The notes: a model not told the origin generated them from the letters alone. A stretch of DNA of 64,000 bases from Silene conica (GCA_029255685.2 CM055312.2:48828202-48892201); one strand, 5' to 3'. Shown: positions 12,291 through 23,795, counted from the stretch's first letter. Numbers and translations are program-made.

Positions 12291-15200
12291 TCCTCCCCTG
12301 GTTGGAGAGGCTTTGTCCTCAAATCCTCATTGTACTCTTCATCACTGCCATAGTAGGGACTGAGATCTCCTATATTGAAAGTACCATGGACCTCATATTC
12401 TCCCTGCAAGTCAACCTTATAAGCATTGGCTCCAATTCTTTCTGTGATTTCAAAGGGTCCATCTGCTCTTGGCATTAGCTTATTCTTTCTCTTGCTTGGG
12501 AACCTCTCTTTCCTGAAATGCACCCACACTAAGTCTCCTGGATGGAACTCTTTCTTTCCTTTGGGCATGGGACTGTTTTTCTTTGCTTGCTCATTGGCTT
12601 TCTCAATTTGTTTCTGGACTTGTGTATGGATCTTCAACATTTGCCCCACCCTTTTCTTTGCATCATAGTTGATAGCCTCCTTTGGGATACTAGACATATC
12701 AATGGGCATTAGTGGATTGCTCCCATAGACCACTTCAAAAGGACTCTGACCAGTGGCTGAAGAAGGAGCCCTATTAAAAGCAAATTCTGCCTGAGCAAGC
12801 TTAAGATCCCAATCCTTCAATGATTTCTTAACAATGCATCTGAGTATTCTTCCCAGTGTCCTATTTGTGACTTCAGTTTGCCCATCTGTCTGGGGGTGGT
12901 GGGAAGTGCTAAAAAGTAGCTTGGTGTTGAGTAGCTTCCAGAGTGTCTTCCAAAAATAACTCATGAACTTAGTATCCCTGTCTGATACAATGGTTCTGGG
13001 GACACCATGAAGTTTGACAATCTCCCTGAAGTATAATTCTGCCACCCCTGAAGCATCTTCAGTTTTCTTACAAGGCACAAAGTGAGCCATTTTGCTGAAA
13101 CGATCAACTACCACCATAATTGAATCCTTTCCCCTTTGAGTGTGAGGGAGGGCCACTATGAAATCCATGCTAACATCCTCCCATGGCTTGTCTGGAACAG
13201 GCAAGGGAGTGTAGGCTCCTGCTTGAAAGGAACTCTTTGCCCTTTGACAGGCTGCACACCTTCTGTTGATTGCCTGGACATCTCCCTCCATTCTTGGCCA
13301 GTAGAATTGATCTTGCAGGATGTCCATTGTCTTCTGTACTCCAAAATGGCCTGCCAACCCATTAGAATGAACTTCTCTGATTAAAAACTCTCTGTAGGAT
13401 CCTTTTGGTACACACAACTTGTTTTCTTTGAACAGAAACCCCTCTTGCAAGGTGAATTTGGACCCTTGTTTGTTTAGATCACCTTGCAAGGTCAACCAAT
13501 CCTCCATGAAGTCCTGATCATCCCTGTACAACTCCTTCATGAATTCAAACCCCAACACCCTTTGCTGAATAGTAATGAGCATGGAGTGTCTCCTAGACAG
13601 TGCATCTGCCACCACATTTAGTTTTCCTTCCTTGTGTTTGCTGGAGAAGTTGAATGATTGAAGGAACTCAACCCACTTAGCATGTCTTGCACTCAACTTA
13701 TGTTGACCATTGATGTATTTTAATGCTTCATGATCAGAATGTAGGACAAAAGGTTTTGGTTTGAGATAATGGCTCCAATACATGAGTGCCCTGACCAAAG
13801 CATAGAACTCTTTGTCATAAGTAGAGTAATTCAACTTAGCTCCCCCAAGTTTCTCACTGAAAAATGCTACTGGATTCCTCCCTTGTATGAGCACTGCTCC
13901 AATGCCTACCCCACTGGCATCACACTCTACCTCAAACAACTGCTCAAAATCTGGTAAGGCCAAGACAGGAGCCTCACAAAGTTTCTGCTTGGTGTGTTCA
14001 AAGGCAGATTGAGCTTGTGAGGTCCACGTGAACATCCCTTTCTTCATTCCTTCAGTTATGGGAGCCATGATGGTGCTAAACCCCTTAATAAATCTTCTGT
14101 AAAAAGAAGCCAAGCCATGGAACCCTCTTACTTCAGTAATGGACCTTGGTACTGGCCAAGATTTGATAGCTTCAATCTTCTCTTGGTCCACTGAAATGCC
14201 CTTTTCAGAAATAACATAGCCAAGGAACTTAACTTCCCTAGCTAGAAAAGTACACTTTTCAAGCTTCCCAAACAACTCATTCTCCTTTAGCTTGGTAAAC
14301 AGTAACTCCAAGTGAGTTAGATGATCATGATTACTCTTGCTATACACCAGAATGTCATCAAAGTAGACAACAATGAATTTGCCCAAGTATGGCCTTAAGA
14401 CTTCTGTCATTAGCCTCATGAAAGTGCTTGGGGCATTTGACAGCCCAAATGGCATGACTAACCATTCATAGAGACCATGCTTGGTTTTGAAAGCAGTTTT
14501 CCACTCATCCCCCTCCCTTATCCTTACTTGGTGGTACCCCTGCCTAAGATCTATCTTAGAAAACAACTTGGCACCACAAAGTTCATCCAACATATCATCC
14601 AGCCTTGGTATAGGGAACCTATACTTCACTGTAATGTTGTTAATAGCCCTGCTGTCAATACACATCCTCCATGTTCCATCCTTTTTAGGGACCAAAAGTG
14701 CTGGGACAGCACATGGACTCAATGATTCCCTCACAAAGCCCTTGCTCATCAGCTCTTCTATTTGCCTTTGTAACTCCTTGGTTGCCCCTGGATCACTTCT
14801 ATAAGCTGGCCTGTTTGGAAGCATGGCACCTGGAATTAGGTCTATTTGGTGCTCAATTCCTCTCAAAGGAGGTAACCCTGCTGGCAACTCTTCTGGAAAG
14901 ACTTCCTGAAAGTCATGGATTAGTTTCTTCACTTCATCTGGGATGCAAGGGGGTGATTCCAACCTTTTTGCTACCAAGATAAAGACAGGCTGCTCCTCCT
15001 TTATCTCCCTTATCATGGCAGATTCAGATAGGAATAGGACTCCCTTTAAACTGCTCATGTTGGGGCTGCCATAATCCTTGGTGTTGGGTGGTAGTGGTGT
15101 TAAGATTATCTTCTGGTTTCCATGTTTGAAGGTGTATACATTGCTCTTTCCTTTGTGTAAGGCATCCTTATCAAACTCCCAAGGTCTGCCCAACAATAGA

Positions 15201-16624
15201 TGGCAAGCATCCATTGGTACTACATCACACAACACTTCATCCTTATAGGTTCCTCCAATGGAGAAGGGAACCATACACTGCTGATCCACTTTTACTTCTG
15301 CCCCCTTATTGAGCCATCTGAGTTTGTAGGGGTTTGGGTGTGGTCTGGTTTCCAGACTAAGCTTGCCAACCATGGCTACTGATGCCACATTGGTGCAGCT
15401 GCCCCCATCAATGATCAGGTTACAGACCCTCCCTTGGATTGTACACCTGCTTCTGAAAATTAGGGACCTCTGATCATTCTCCAAGGGTTGCTGTTGTGAA
15501 TGCATTACTCTCCAAAGAACAAGGCTATGGCCAGTATCAGGTGGTGCCAGCACCTCATCCTCTTCCTCCACATTCTCAACCTCCTCTTCTGGTTCATACT
15601 CCACAGTTCCCTCAGTCTCCCATTCATGAATTTCCCTGACAGTAAGGGTTCTCTTAGAAGGACAGTCCTTCTTGAAATGCCCATACCCTTGGCATTGGTA
15701 GCATTTTCTTCTTTCATCAGAAGGGATGTTAGTTTTAGGGTTCATGGGTGACTTGCCTTTATCTAGAGGGGGTTTGCCTGTGGTGAATGGTGCTCTTGAA
15801 CCCTCCCCACCCTTTGTTCCAGTGTATATCTTAGGAATGGCTGCCTTGGTATAGGTCTTTGGTGTATCCTTTCCCAACTTCTCAACTCTAAAAGACAGGT
15901 TAACCACATCCTCAAATGACCACAAGGGCTGCAACCTAACTTGTTTAGCAATATTGTAATTTAACCCCTCTAAGAACCTAGCAATCCTTTGTTCTGGTTT
16001 CTCATTGATTTCACACTGTAAGGTTAACTGTTCAAAATCTCTTAAATAGGTCTCAACAGTCTGGTCATTTTGTTTTAGCTTAGAAAGTTTAATGAACAGA
16101 TCTTGTGTGTAGTCTTTAGCAACAAATTTAGCAAGGAGTTTCTTTTTTAACTTTCTCCATGACTTAATAGGTTCCTTCCCTTCTCGGGCCCTCTGACTTT
16201 TCATGGTTTCATACCACAAGGATGCATAACCCTTAAGTTTGAGGATAGCAACTTTAAAAGCTTTAGTGTCATTGTACCCTTTGTACTCAAAGACTCTTTC
16301 TACATCCCTTAACCATTCTAACAAATCATCTGGGTTCAGGCTGCCAGAAAAGTTAGGAATATCTACCTTTAGGTGCTTGTCAGTAGGTGATGCCCTACTC
16401 CTGGTGCTAACATCTGAGTCAGTGAGCTCCTCCTCCATATCATGGTCCACTTGCCTCCCCCCAATGCCTGCACGACCTCTACCTCTGCCTCTCCCAGGAG
16501 GTCTTCCTCTTTCTGGAGTAGGTATATTGGCCATGACAGCATTGATGGCTTCCAAAGTAACATTGGCAAGGTTGGCTATTTGTTCTATTCTAGCCTCCAT
16601 ACCTGCTAGCCTCTCTTCACTCAT
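12182..16624 (-). CDS. CRM-like Gag-Pol polyprotein, intact
   Basis: One 1480-aa frame holding all functions needed for retrotransposition. Domains in order: gag core about 85-235; CCHC knuckle C308, C311, H316, C321; aspartic protease with D406 (DGG in place of DSG/DTG, a variant I recall from plant chromoviruses); reverse transcriptase about 600-780 with D692 and YFDD at 754-757; RNase H with D902, D964 and D1007; integrase zinc site H1086, H1093, C1123, C1126 and catalytic D1154, D1215, E1251 (35 residues between the last two); then a C-terminal region ending LSPYYG and an acidic tail. Residues 1446-1480 are encoded by the LTR itself. Start chosen at ATG 16624, about 90 bp after the primer site. 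No stop or frameshift is present, and gag and pol need no frameshift to be joined. Other clade placement is possible; gag-pol identity is certain. Confidence 0.96.
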   Translation of the reverse strand: MSEERLAGMEARIEQIANLANVTLEAINAVMANIPTPERGRPPGRGRGRGRAGIGGRQVDHDMEEELTDSDVSTRSRASPTDKHLKVDIPNFSGSLNPDDLLEWLRDVERVFEYKGYNDTKAFKVAILKLKGYASLWYETMKSQRAREGKEPIKSWRKLKKKLLAKFVAKDYTQDLFIKLSKLKQNDQTVETYLRDFEQLTLQCEINEKPEQRIARFLEGLNYNIAKQVRLQPLWSFEDVVNLSFRVEKLGKDTPKTYTKAAIPKIYTGTKGGEGSRAPFTTGKPPLDKGKSPMNPKTNIPSDERRKCYQCQGYGHFKKDCPSKRTLTVREIHEWETEGTVEYEPEEEVENVEEEDEVLAPPDTGHSLVLWRVMHSQQQPLENDQRSLIFRSRCTIQGRVCNLIIDGGSCTNVASVAMVGKLSLETRPHPNPYKLRWLNKGAEVKVDQQCMVPFSIGGTYKDEVLCDVVPMDACHLLLGRPWEFDKDALHKGKSNVYTFKHGNQKIILTPLPPNTKDYGSPNMSSLKGVLFLSESAMIREIKEEQPVFILVAKRLESPPCIPDEVKKLIHDFQEVFPEELPAGLPPLRGIEHQIDLIPGAMLPNRPAYRSDPGATKELQRQIEELMSKGFVRESLSPCAVPALLVPKKDGTWRMCIDSRAINNITVKYRFPIPRLDDMLDELCGAKLFSKIDLRQGYHQVRIREGDEWKTAFKTKHGLYEWLVMPFGLSNAPSTFMRLMTEVLRPYLGKFIVVYFDDILVYSKSNHDHLTHLELLFTKLKENELFGKLEKCTFLAREVKFLGYVISEKGISVDQEKIEAIKSWPVPRSITEVRGFHGLASFYRRFIKGFSTIMAPITEGMKKGMFTWTSQAQSAFEHTKQKLCEAPVLALPDFEQLFEVECDASGVGIGAVLIQGRNPVAFFSEKLGGAKLNYSTYDKEFYALVRALMYWSHYLKPKPFVLHSDHEALKYINGQHKLSARHAKWVEFLQSFNFSSKHKEGKLNVVADALSRRHSMLITIQQRVLGFEFMKELYRDDQDFMEDWLTLQGDLNKQGSKFTLQEGFLFKENKLCVPKGSYREFLIREVHSNGLAGHFGVQKTMDILQDQFYWPRMEGDVQAINRRCAACQRAKSSFQAGAYTPLPVPDKPWEDVSMDFIVALPHTQRGKDSIMVVVDRFSKMAHFVPCKKTEDASGVAELYFREIVKLHGVPRTIVSDRDTKFMSYFWKTLWKLLNTKLLFSTSHHPQTDGQTEVTNRTLGRILRCIVKKSLKDWDLKLAQAEFAFNRAPSSATGQSPFEVVYGSNPLMPIDMSSIPKEAINYDAKKRVGQMLKIHTQVQKQIEKANEQAKKNSPMPKGKKEFHPGDLVWVHFRKERFPSKRKNKLMPRADGPFEITERIGANAYKVDLQGEYEVHGTFNIGDLSPYYGSDEEYNEDLRTKPLQPGEDDAGAKGDALFINNQEKWPESLRELSNQGLQLLFQH
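12291..12300 (-). promoter_or_regulatory. Polypurine tract of CRM-like element
   Basis: The minus strand reads CAGGGGAGGA directly before the 3' LTR start TGATGCAGG. It lies inside the gag-pol frame, so the same bases both prime plus-strand DNA and encode protein. Confidence 0.8.
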
Positions 16625-16714
16625 GGTCAGTTTTTGTATTTTTAATGTAGGTAGGTGGATGAACTCACTTGTTTCTCTCTTGAACTAACACAAGATAGGA
16701 CTGTGTTAAAACTA

Positions 16715-16728
16715 GCTCTGATAACCAA
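16715..16728 (-). promoter_or_regulatory. Primer-binding site of CRM-like element
   Basis: The minus strand reads TTGGTTATCAGAGC two bases after the 5' LTR. It fits initiator tRNA-Met except for one extra T. The related array has TTGGTAATCAGAGC at the same place, also one base longer than the usual site. Confidence 0.8.
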
Positions 16729-16730
16729 TT

Positions 16731-17559
16731 TGATGTGACTGACTAGGGGTTGTTTATGGTTTATCTGTAAAACTGAAAACAAGGATAATAAACCCTGAAC
16801 TTCGAGACTCAAGCCAAGCACAGAAATCTCTTAGGACAGTGATCTTAAGAGTACCTTAATCACCCAAGCAATGCACAAGGGACTAAAGCAATCTTAAGCC
16901 AAATAACTAAGCAAGGCACAAGTTATTTGTGTTAACTAAGCAAGGCACAAGTTAACTAAAATAAGAGAGAAACTCTTAGGCTTTTTCTGTATTCATTCTG
17001 CTCTTACAAGTGCATAGAGGCTGCCTTTATATAGGCTTACAAAAGAGATCAGAACCTTACAAGTTCTCTGATCTAAGGGCTCATAATGGCCTAAGTAATC
17101 TACACAAAAGATAACAGACTAAGGAGACCAAAAGGAACGTTGGAGTTGTGGTCCTTATACTGAAAGAACCCCTGCCCAAGCTTCCAAAATCCTGCACAAA
17201 CAGACTGTCAAAAGCATGCTCCTTTTCCTGTCAACACACAGGCTGTTTGTCTGTTTCCATAAATGGAATGACAACTTTTCTGTAACTTCTACTTTGCTCT
17301 AGGCTCTTTGCCCATTGTATGCTTTTCTGGACCATGACAAAACACTACTCCCAACGACACTTTAGATGCTTACACCAGCTGTGCAAAAGTAAGGAAGTTC
17401 CTTATGCTGGCCTACTCGTTGATTAACCTCTCCTTAGGCTTACTACTGAATTAATGTTGGAAAAGTAGCTGGAGTCCCTGGTTAGACAACTCCCTTAAGG
17501 ATTCAGGCCATTTCTCTTGGTTGTTGATGAATAAAGCATCCCCCTTTGCTCCTGCATCA
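16731..17559 (-). repeat. 5' LTR of CRM-like element
   Basis: Partner of 11462-12290, same length (829 bp), about four single-base differences. A TATA-like TATATAAAGG (minus strand) lies at 17024-17033, the likely promoter of the full-length RNA. Its U5 half is closely similar to 56531-56760 in the 3.7-kb array. Confidence 0.93.
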
Positions 17560-18349
17560 GATATAAAAAGAACTAAAAATAAAAATGATTAAACGAGTTT
17601 CAAACAATAAAAAGGGGAATATGTCAGGATTCAGGTCGTCGCGGTAATTAAAGTCATATAAATATAAGGTCAGTCGACACAACAACGAAGTGAGAACGAT
17701 TAATATCCTTTCGGTCTGAAATCACCCCTGGACTCCCCTATCAATCTTTTGATCTCTAGATAGGTTACGTAAATCAACCTAAACAAGCCTACCTACCAAT
17801 CTTTCGATCCAGGTAAGGTTTTACTAGGTAAATGGTCTCCTGCGTGCACTCATTTGACAATTTTTATAAATATATTGTTTATGGGTGAACTTCGTCGTAA
17901 GGACGACTAACAAGCAATTCCTACGACATAACTACCGCGAGTTCCTTCATCCTAACATATTATGGGGATTAACTACTCATGCTTTGGGAAACTAAACTAA
18001 CAAAAACAATAATAACAACATTCAACATTGTAAATAAAAGTAAAATACTAAAAATCATAAAACAACAAAAGATAAGAACAATAAATAAAAGAGAGAAATG
18101 AATTACAGTAATTTATGAAAGAAAGAACAGGATCCGATGCTTGAAAATGGAAGAAACCCTAAATAAACTGTTTAGATCTAAGTGACTGCTTAAGAAAATG
18201 CAAAAGTGAAAATTGTCTAAGGTAAAAACTGAATGCGTAAAAGTGAATACTGAAAAGTCTGCTAACCTAATCCTTAAGTAAGGATTAGGTTAACTCTGAA
18301 AAATCTAAACCTAAAAACGGAAAAAGCATATCCGGTACACTTAAGTGAG

Positions 18350-18572
18350 TTGCTCGATCGAGTGACTGAACCACTCGATAGAGTAACTGTCCTTCAAAAA
18401 GTGCTCGATCGAGTAACTTCGAGCTGGCAACTGCTCGATCGAGCAACTCTGGGAACCTCGAAGGTTGGGTCCTTCCTGCAGACTCCTCGATCGAGTATCA
18501 CACTTTTCGATCGAGGCTTTCTCCTCCTACATCCACTCGATCGAGTTCTAGTGTTTACTCGATCGAGTAGAT
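18350..18572 (-). repeat. Cluster of CTCGATCGAG palindromes in Athila-like LTR
   Basis: Within about 220 bp there are eight matches or near matches to the 10-bp palindrome CTCGATCGAG, near 18352, 18372, 18400, 18432, 18484, 18507, 18535 and 18558. Those near 18372 and 18507 carry changes. Spacers of roughly 20-50 bp are unrelated to each other. It lies in the U3 part of the LTR, where promoter sites are expected. Confidence 0.85.
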
Positions 18573-18880
18573 GACAGATACACTGCTTCTTTTTCGCTTC
18601 TTTCTTGCTTTTGTCCTTCGTCTTTGCCTCGGTTACCGTTCCTTTAAGCCTGGTACTGCAAAATCGGGGCTATGAGACTCCTTGACTTGCTTCATCTTCT
18701 AAAAGAGCTCACTTTGGACAGAAAAGGCATAGTTTCTTCAACTTTCGCATAATTCCTGCAAAATAACAGAAAATACACCAAAGGAAGAAAAATGGGGCAA
18801 AATGGCACGTAAAGTGCATGAAAATGCATAGAAATGCGTGCTAAATAATGCCAAAAAGTGTATAAAATAAGCACGCATCA

Positions 18881-19532
18881 ATATTCATCAATACATCTAT
18901 TTATGTTTTTAATTAAATAAGAGAAGAGAAACAATAAATTATACCATAACTTTACGGTAGCCAAAACTATTAGTTTACAATCAATTATATTTTATTAACT
19001 AATTCAATAATTATCCAACTTGTATTTTATTACTATTTAATTATCTTTTTATTTATATACTTAACTTATTTAAACAAACTAATAGCCGATGGAATCGCTC
19101 TAAACTAATAATTATGCAAATGATATTTTATTAATATTTAATTATCTTTTTCTTATATATTTAATTTATTTAACCAAAGTAATAACCAATGAAATTGCTC
19201 TAAAATAATAGCCAATGAAATCAATTATTTTATTAACTAATTCAATAATTATCCAACTTATATTTTATTACTATTTAATTATCTTTTTATTTATATACTT
19301 AATTATTTAACCAAAGTAATAGCCAATTAAATTGCTCTAAAATAATAGCCAATGAAATCGCTCGAAAAGTTCCTCTTTTAAGTATATATATATTGATACT
19401 TTTTTTTTCATGAGATTGCCTAAACTTTAATTTCTAAAAAATATAATAGAATAGAAATTAATATAATAGAATAGGTTTTTTTTGTTTTATGAGATGTTTT
19501 TTTATGAGATTAGCCTAAACTTTTGTCTTTTC
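18881..19532. repeat. AT-rich DNA with diverged tandem repeat
   Basis: No gene seen. From about 18983 to 19365 a unit of roughly 110-120 bp recurs about three times, carrying 'attatccaactt', 'atttaattatctttttatttatata' and 'aatagccaatgaaatcgctc' type segments. The rest is low-complexity A/T. This is the flank into which the CACTA element inserted. Confidence 0.6.
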
Positions 19533-19555
19533 TCACACTACAACAAACACCGTGC

Positions 19556-20035
19556 AAATGTGACGCTTTTTGAAGCGTTTTGGGACGCTTTAAACTGTCA
19601 CATTTATTTTTATCGACGCTTTGTAAAAGCGTCAATTTTTGGGCCGTCGTTATTTATTGACGCTTTATTGTGTCACCATATGTGACGCTTAAAAGTGTCT
19701 TCAATGACTATTGACAATTTTGTTCGTCAACAAATGTGACGGTTTAAAGCGTCATTACTAATTACTGACGCTTTTATATGTCAGCAAATGTGATGCTTTA
19801 TAGTGTCAAAAGTGTTTATTGACGCTCTTATTTGTCAACAAATGCGACGCTTAAAAGTGTCTCAAGTGCGTATTGACGTTTTTATTTGTCAACAAATATG
19901 ATGTTTTGAAGCGTCTTTAGCAACTATTGATGCTTTTATGCGTCACTTAATGAGACATAATTAGGCGTCAATTTTTTTTATTTTGACTCTTGAAAATGTC
20001 AATCTCAGTGATGTTTTTGGTTGTCAACGTACCAC
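19556..20035. repeat. CACTA subterminal repeats, left
   Basis: Many short copies of tgacgctt and its complement aagcgtca, in both orientations and diverging inward. A smaller set (gaccgacgctttataga, cgacccaaaagtgtc) is at 37218-37255 near the right end. Confidence 0.8.
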
Positions 20036-22451
20036 ATTCTTTAGTATTATCGTCGCAGATACTCTAGGTATTAGATTTTTAGAAATTTGATTTCCAAATA
20101 AAATCGTAGAGATTAAATAAACATATATGTTGTAGTACTCAATTAAATCATGAAAAGAATAAAAAAGTACCCACGTGCCTTTATAAATAATCGTCGTACG
20201 TCTGAAATACATCGTCTTCATCACAAACGCTATCATTAACAATTTAACTATTATCAACTAGTACTCTACGGTACGACTGATAGTAAAATCCACCATAATG
20301 TTGTATTAAAAAATCGCAAATAGCTATACTTCAAAAAATCGTAAATAACTAGAGATCGAGACACTTAATAGCTAATAGGCAGTACTTTGAACTTTGTGGA
20401 GCTTCAATAATACATATGTAGTTGGCGCAATGTCAACTTCAATCAACATATGAAGGCGCATCGTCATCACCATCTGACAAATCTTAAACCTATAATACAA
20501 TACAAAATATAAGACAAATTAATTTTGATTTCAATAGAAGAGCATATCTTATACGAGTTATCAAAACTATCAGATGAGGCATATAATGACCTAAGTTGAA
20601 GTAAAGCATGAAAAAGAATACAAAATAGAAAGTGGAAATGAAGGAAGGTATCATTTACCCTTTTAACATGTGAACATGTTACATGAACAGAATTACTCAC
20701 GTTATAAGTATCTGTCTAATATTCCAAGAGTAAGTCGTGAGATTTGAGCCGTCACAAATAAAAATTTGTCTAAAATCACAAATAGTTTACTGTGACAACA
20801 TGATTAATGAAGTTATCACCAATAGTCAATAAAAGTGATCTCTATTCCCCCTGATTTGTTGCATCTATTTCAGTAGAGCAAAACAAAAACCAAACTACCA
20901 AAAATTCTTATAACCTCTAATCAATTTAATAGAGACTGATTAAAGATTGGATATATGTAATATTGGGTTTGAATTGGGAAAGCATGAAACAATAAAGTAG
21001 TCCATTAGTATCTACTTCCTATAGAGAAATGTCGAACAAGTACAAGAGGATACAGGGGTGCTCTCTCGCTCGGGATATGATTTCACATCCTAAGATAGAG
21101 CCAAACCAGGAAGATATACGTGCCGCAAGTGTTGCCTAATCTACAAATCCCAAGGATTCAGTCTTGCTAGGGTATAAGGGACATATATCAGCAAGGGTAA
21201 GAAGATAAAGAATGGTTCTAAAAAAAAATCGCAGATGAATACACTCTCACAAGTTGATTTGACTCTAATCAAGTACTCTGAAAAATTAAAGAACTCAATC
21301 ACTAACGAGAGAAGAAACAAACTACGACACTCACTTAAAGTGAACCCAAATAAAATCATAGATTACCATCTTGATTTAATTGAGGAGCTTACATTGAGCC
21401 ATTTGCAGCACGGTGCTATATCACGATCTGTCTTATTTGGTAAATTCAAAGTACTCTTAGCAATTAGCATAACGAATAACATTTATTTCTGAAGCACATC
21501 TGCAATTCATTTAAAGCAAGTGAGATTAAGATCTCGAAGAAAGAAGCCAGAAAATGAACGCTTGTGAGTTGTGATGCATCTAAAGACATACAGACCAACC
21601 AATGAAGTTCATAACCTTGCATCTCAACTCTCAAGCAGGAAGATCCTACAATAAATATTAAAGAAGACTAGAACCTCTGCGACAACGTTGACAGTCTTGA
21701 CATGCACAACAACAACTAAATATTCAACGCAAATAACTCCAAATATATAGTGAAAAGAAAAGCAGACAATATCGAATTTCAATTAAACGAGTGTTACCCA
21801 ATTCTACCAGCTTAGAATACAAAACACACAAGACGTCAGGTTGACACAAAATTTCCCAAAGCAAATTTATTAAGCACACTAAAGCTGATCACGAAATGCA
21901 AGGCAAAACCACAGTAAAAAGCAAACACTCCTACTGAACGAGTTGCTAACCCAATTCTTAAGCAAAGACAAAATAGGCTGGCCACGTTTTCACCTCAAAT
22001 GACATCCACATTTACAACTTAAAAGCAATGATTTTAATAATATCTGACTTTTAAAATAAAAAAGTATGATATGCGGAGTACAAACCAGAGCCTTGTCCGT
22101 CATCAATTGTTATGAATCAGTTTTAAGAAGAGATACAATAGAGTGAATGTGTACAAACCAAGGCTCCAACATAGCATTATAAAATCACGGACAACTACCA
22201 CGCTTCCAAATGCTTGAATAGCATAACATATATACAATTTTAGCAAGCAGGACATATAATACAAAATCACACTCTTAGATGAACAACTCTTCTACATTAT
22301 TGATTTTCATTCGCACTGATTCAATCCCTCTGAAGTCTGAACAGTCCCGACAGAGGCAACATCTAACCACATGTTATAACAATTAAAGCGTCTGACTGAT
22401 ATCCGAAACATGTAATATTAAAAGATGCAACATAACAAAATTTTCACGGGG
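20036..22451. other. CACTA interior, left part, no gene recognised
   Basis: About 2.4 kb of AT-rich sequence with only short frames on both strands. I found no transposase motif and no convincing exon. Confidence 0.5.
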
Positions 22452-23194
22452 ATAATTGTAAAACCCCTCGCGAAAGCGGAAATTTAAACATACAAAAGTA
22501 CTAAAAATGCAGCGGAATTAAAACTTTTTAACAACTAAACAACATGCGAGAAGTCTTAAACTGAACGGAAACTGAAACTGAAATAAAACCAAAATAGATA
22601 AGTAACAGTTCTACGTACTGGAATGAAATATATACACAGCCTGGGATGGAACATCCCTACAGGCACCAAAACGTAAAGTAACAAAAGTCTAAGAGTCTAG
22701 CTAGGCGATATAAAGGTAAGTCATATGATGACAACAAGATCATCACTCGCTAGCCCTCCCGTAACCCTGCTCGAACCTACATGTACCTACATACATGAAA
22801 ACATGTACGCCACAATCAGTGGGGAGTGACTAGAGTTCTCCTAGCCACCTTTTTTGACAACACGTAACACATAAAACAATACAGAATACTCCCACATATA
22901 TCAACATGTGAAGCATAAACATCTCATCAATTGATCTCATAACAACATGCCAACTCTAGTGCACGGCTCTCAACCAACTTCATAAACCGTTAGGAAGGAG
23001 AGCCGGTTTCCCTACTGGTTACCAAGTCGGGGGGTCTTTCAATCCAACTATTTATGAAACCGAACTAAGAGTCACCCAATGCCTTGGATGATCAAACCAT
23101 AACTCAAACAAATATACATTTACTCATCATTATCAATATCTATATCTGACACGTACCAACTCAAGGCAAGCAGATAAATTCAGCAAGTACAAGG

Positions 23195-23795
23195 TTCAGC
23201 GGTCAACTCAAGACATAACCTAATACCAAAACATTCAGCAAGTGTAAAGGTTCAGCGGTCAACTTAAGACATAACCTAAACACCAAAACATTCAGCAAGC
23301 AAGGACTCAGAGGCCAACTTAAGGCATGGACCTGCCAATCAGCAAGACACTAGACTCAGCGGCCAACTTAAGGCATGGACCTGCCAATCAGCAAGACACT
23401 AGACTCAGCGGCCAACTTAAGGCATAGACTAGCATCCAAAAGTAAAGGACTCAGAGGCCAGCTTAAGGCATGTCCCTTCACCACATCACAAGGTACTAAA
23501 CTCAGAGGCCAGCTTAAGGCATGTTCTAGCACCAAACATCTGCACCCCGGGCAAGGTGTCAGTTCCTTAGCTACCCCGTTGTGCAGCTGCTCTACTCGTC
23601 AGACTCAGAGGCCAACTTAAGGCATGTTCCAACGCGATCACAATCCTACATGTCTGGGCTCAGATGCCAGCTTAAGGCATATCCCAGACACGACAAACAT
23701 ACACATATAGGGCTCAGAGGCCAGCTTAAGGCATATCCCCATATATGGCAAACAACTCACGTATTAAGCTCAGAGGCCAGCTTAAGGCATACCTT
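23195..23795. repeat. Eleven spaced repeats around ctcagaggccagcttaaggc
   Basis: Cores occur near 23205, 23256, 23307, 23354, 23402, 23450, 23501, 23602, 23661, 23712 and 23768, separated by non-repeated spacers. In several units the flanking bases pair with each other: cgtattaag/cttaatacg at the last unit, gtctggg/cccagac at the ninth, aggtt/aacct at the first two. The partner LTR has the same array at 33765-34365. Confidence 0.85.

Larger units (their letters stand above)
11462..17559 (-). mobile_element. Full-length CRM-like chromovirus (Ty3/Gypsy)
   Basis: Complete 6098-bp element with 829-bp LTRs (11462-12290, 16731-17559), TSD GATAT (11457-11461 and 17560-17564), iMet-type primer site, polypurine tract and a single uninterrupted gag-pol frame. 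About four LTR differences were seen by eye (near 11525, 11582, 11592 and 12052 against their partners), so it is a recent insertion. CRM assignment rests on the RT/RNase H sequence style and on gag-pol running into the 3' LTR, a known trait of that clade. It is probably autonomous. Confidence 0.9.
10944..18880 (-). mobile_element. Truncated Athila/Tat-like Gypsy element (5' end only)
   Basis: Read on the minus strand: an LTR (18880 to 11301, interrupted), a tRNA-Asp-type primer site, a short leader and the start of gag, cut off at 10944. The LTR begins TGATGCGTGC and ends ACGCATCA. With the nested CRM-like element and one copy of its TSD removed, the LTR is about 1477 bp. The left side and 3' LTR are missing, so no TSD can be checked. 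Confidence 0.8.
11301..18880 (-). repeat. Athila/Tat-like LTR, split by a nested element
   Basis: Two pieces, 11301-11461 and 17565-18880, belong to one LTR. Between them sits the CRM-like element with its TSD. The segment near 11345-11400 (gtagggtcga...cacaggga) is the block common near the LTR end of this lineage; a similar block occurs in the solo LTR at 43453. Confidence 0.8.

Noticed and set aside
18350..18574. Frame with repeated LDRVT motif
   Set aside because: The repeat is the DNA palindrome CTCGATCGAG read as codons, not a protein repeat.
21141..21492. CACTA transposase fragment
   Set aside because: Opposing short frames overlap here; no conserved transposase motif was found.
23195..23795. 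CRISPR-like array of spaced repeats
   Set aside because: Repeat copies vary, spacer lengths are irregular, the array lies in a plant LTR and is duplicated in the partner LTR. No cas-like genes.
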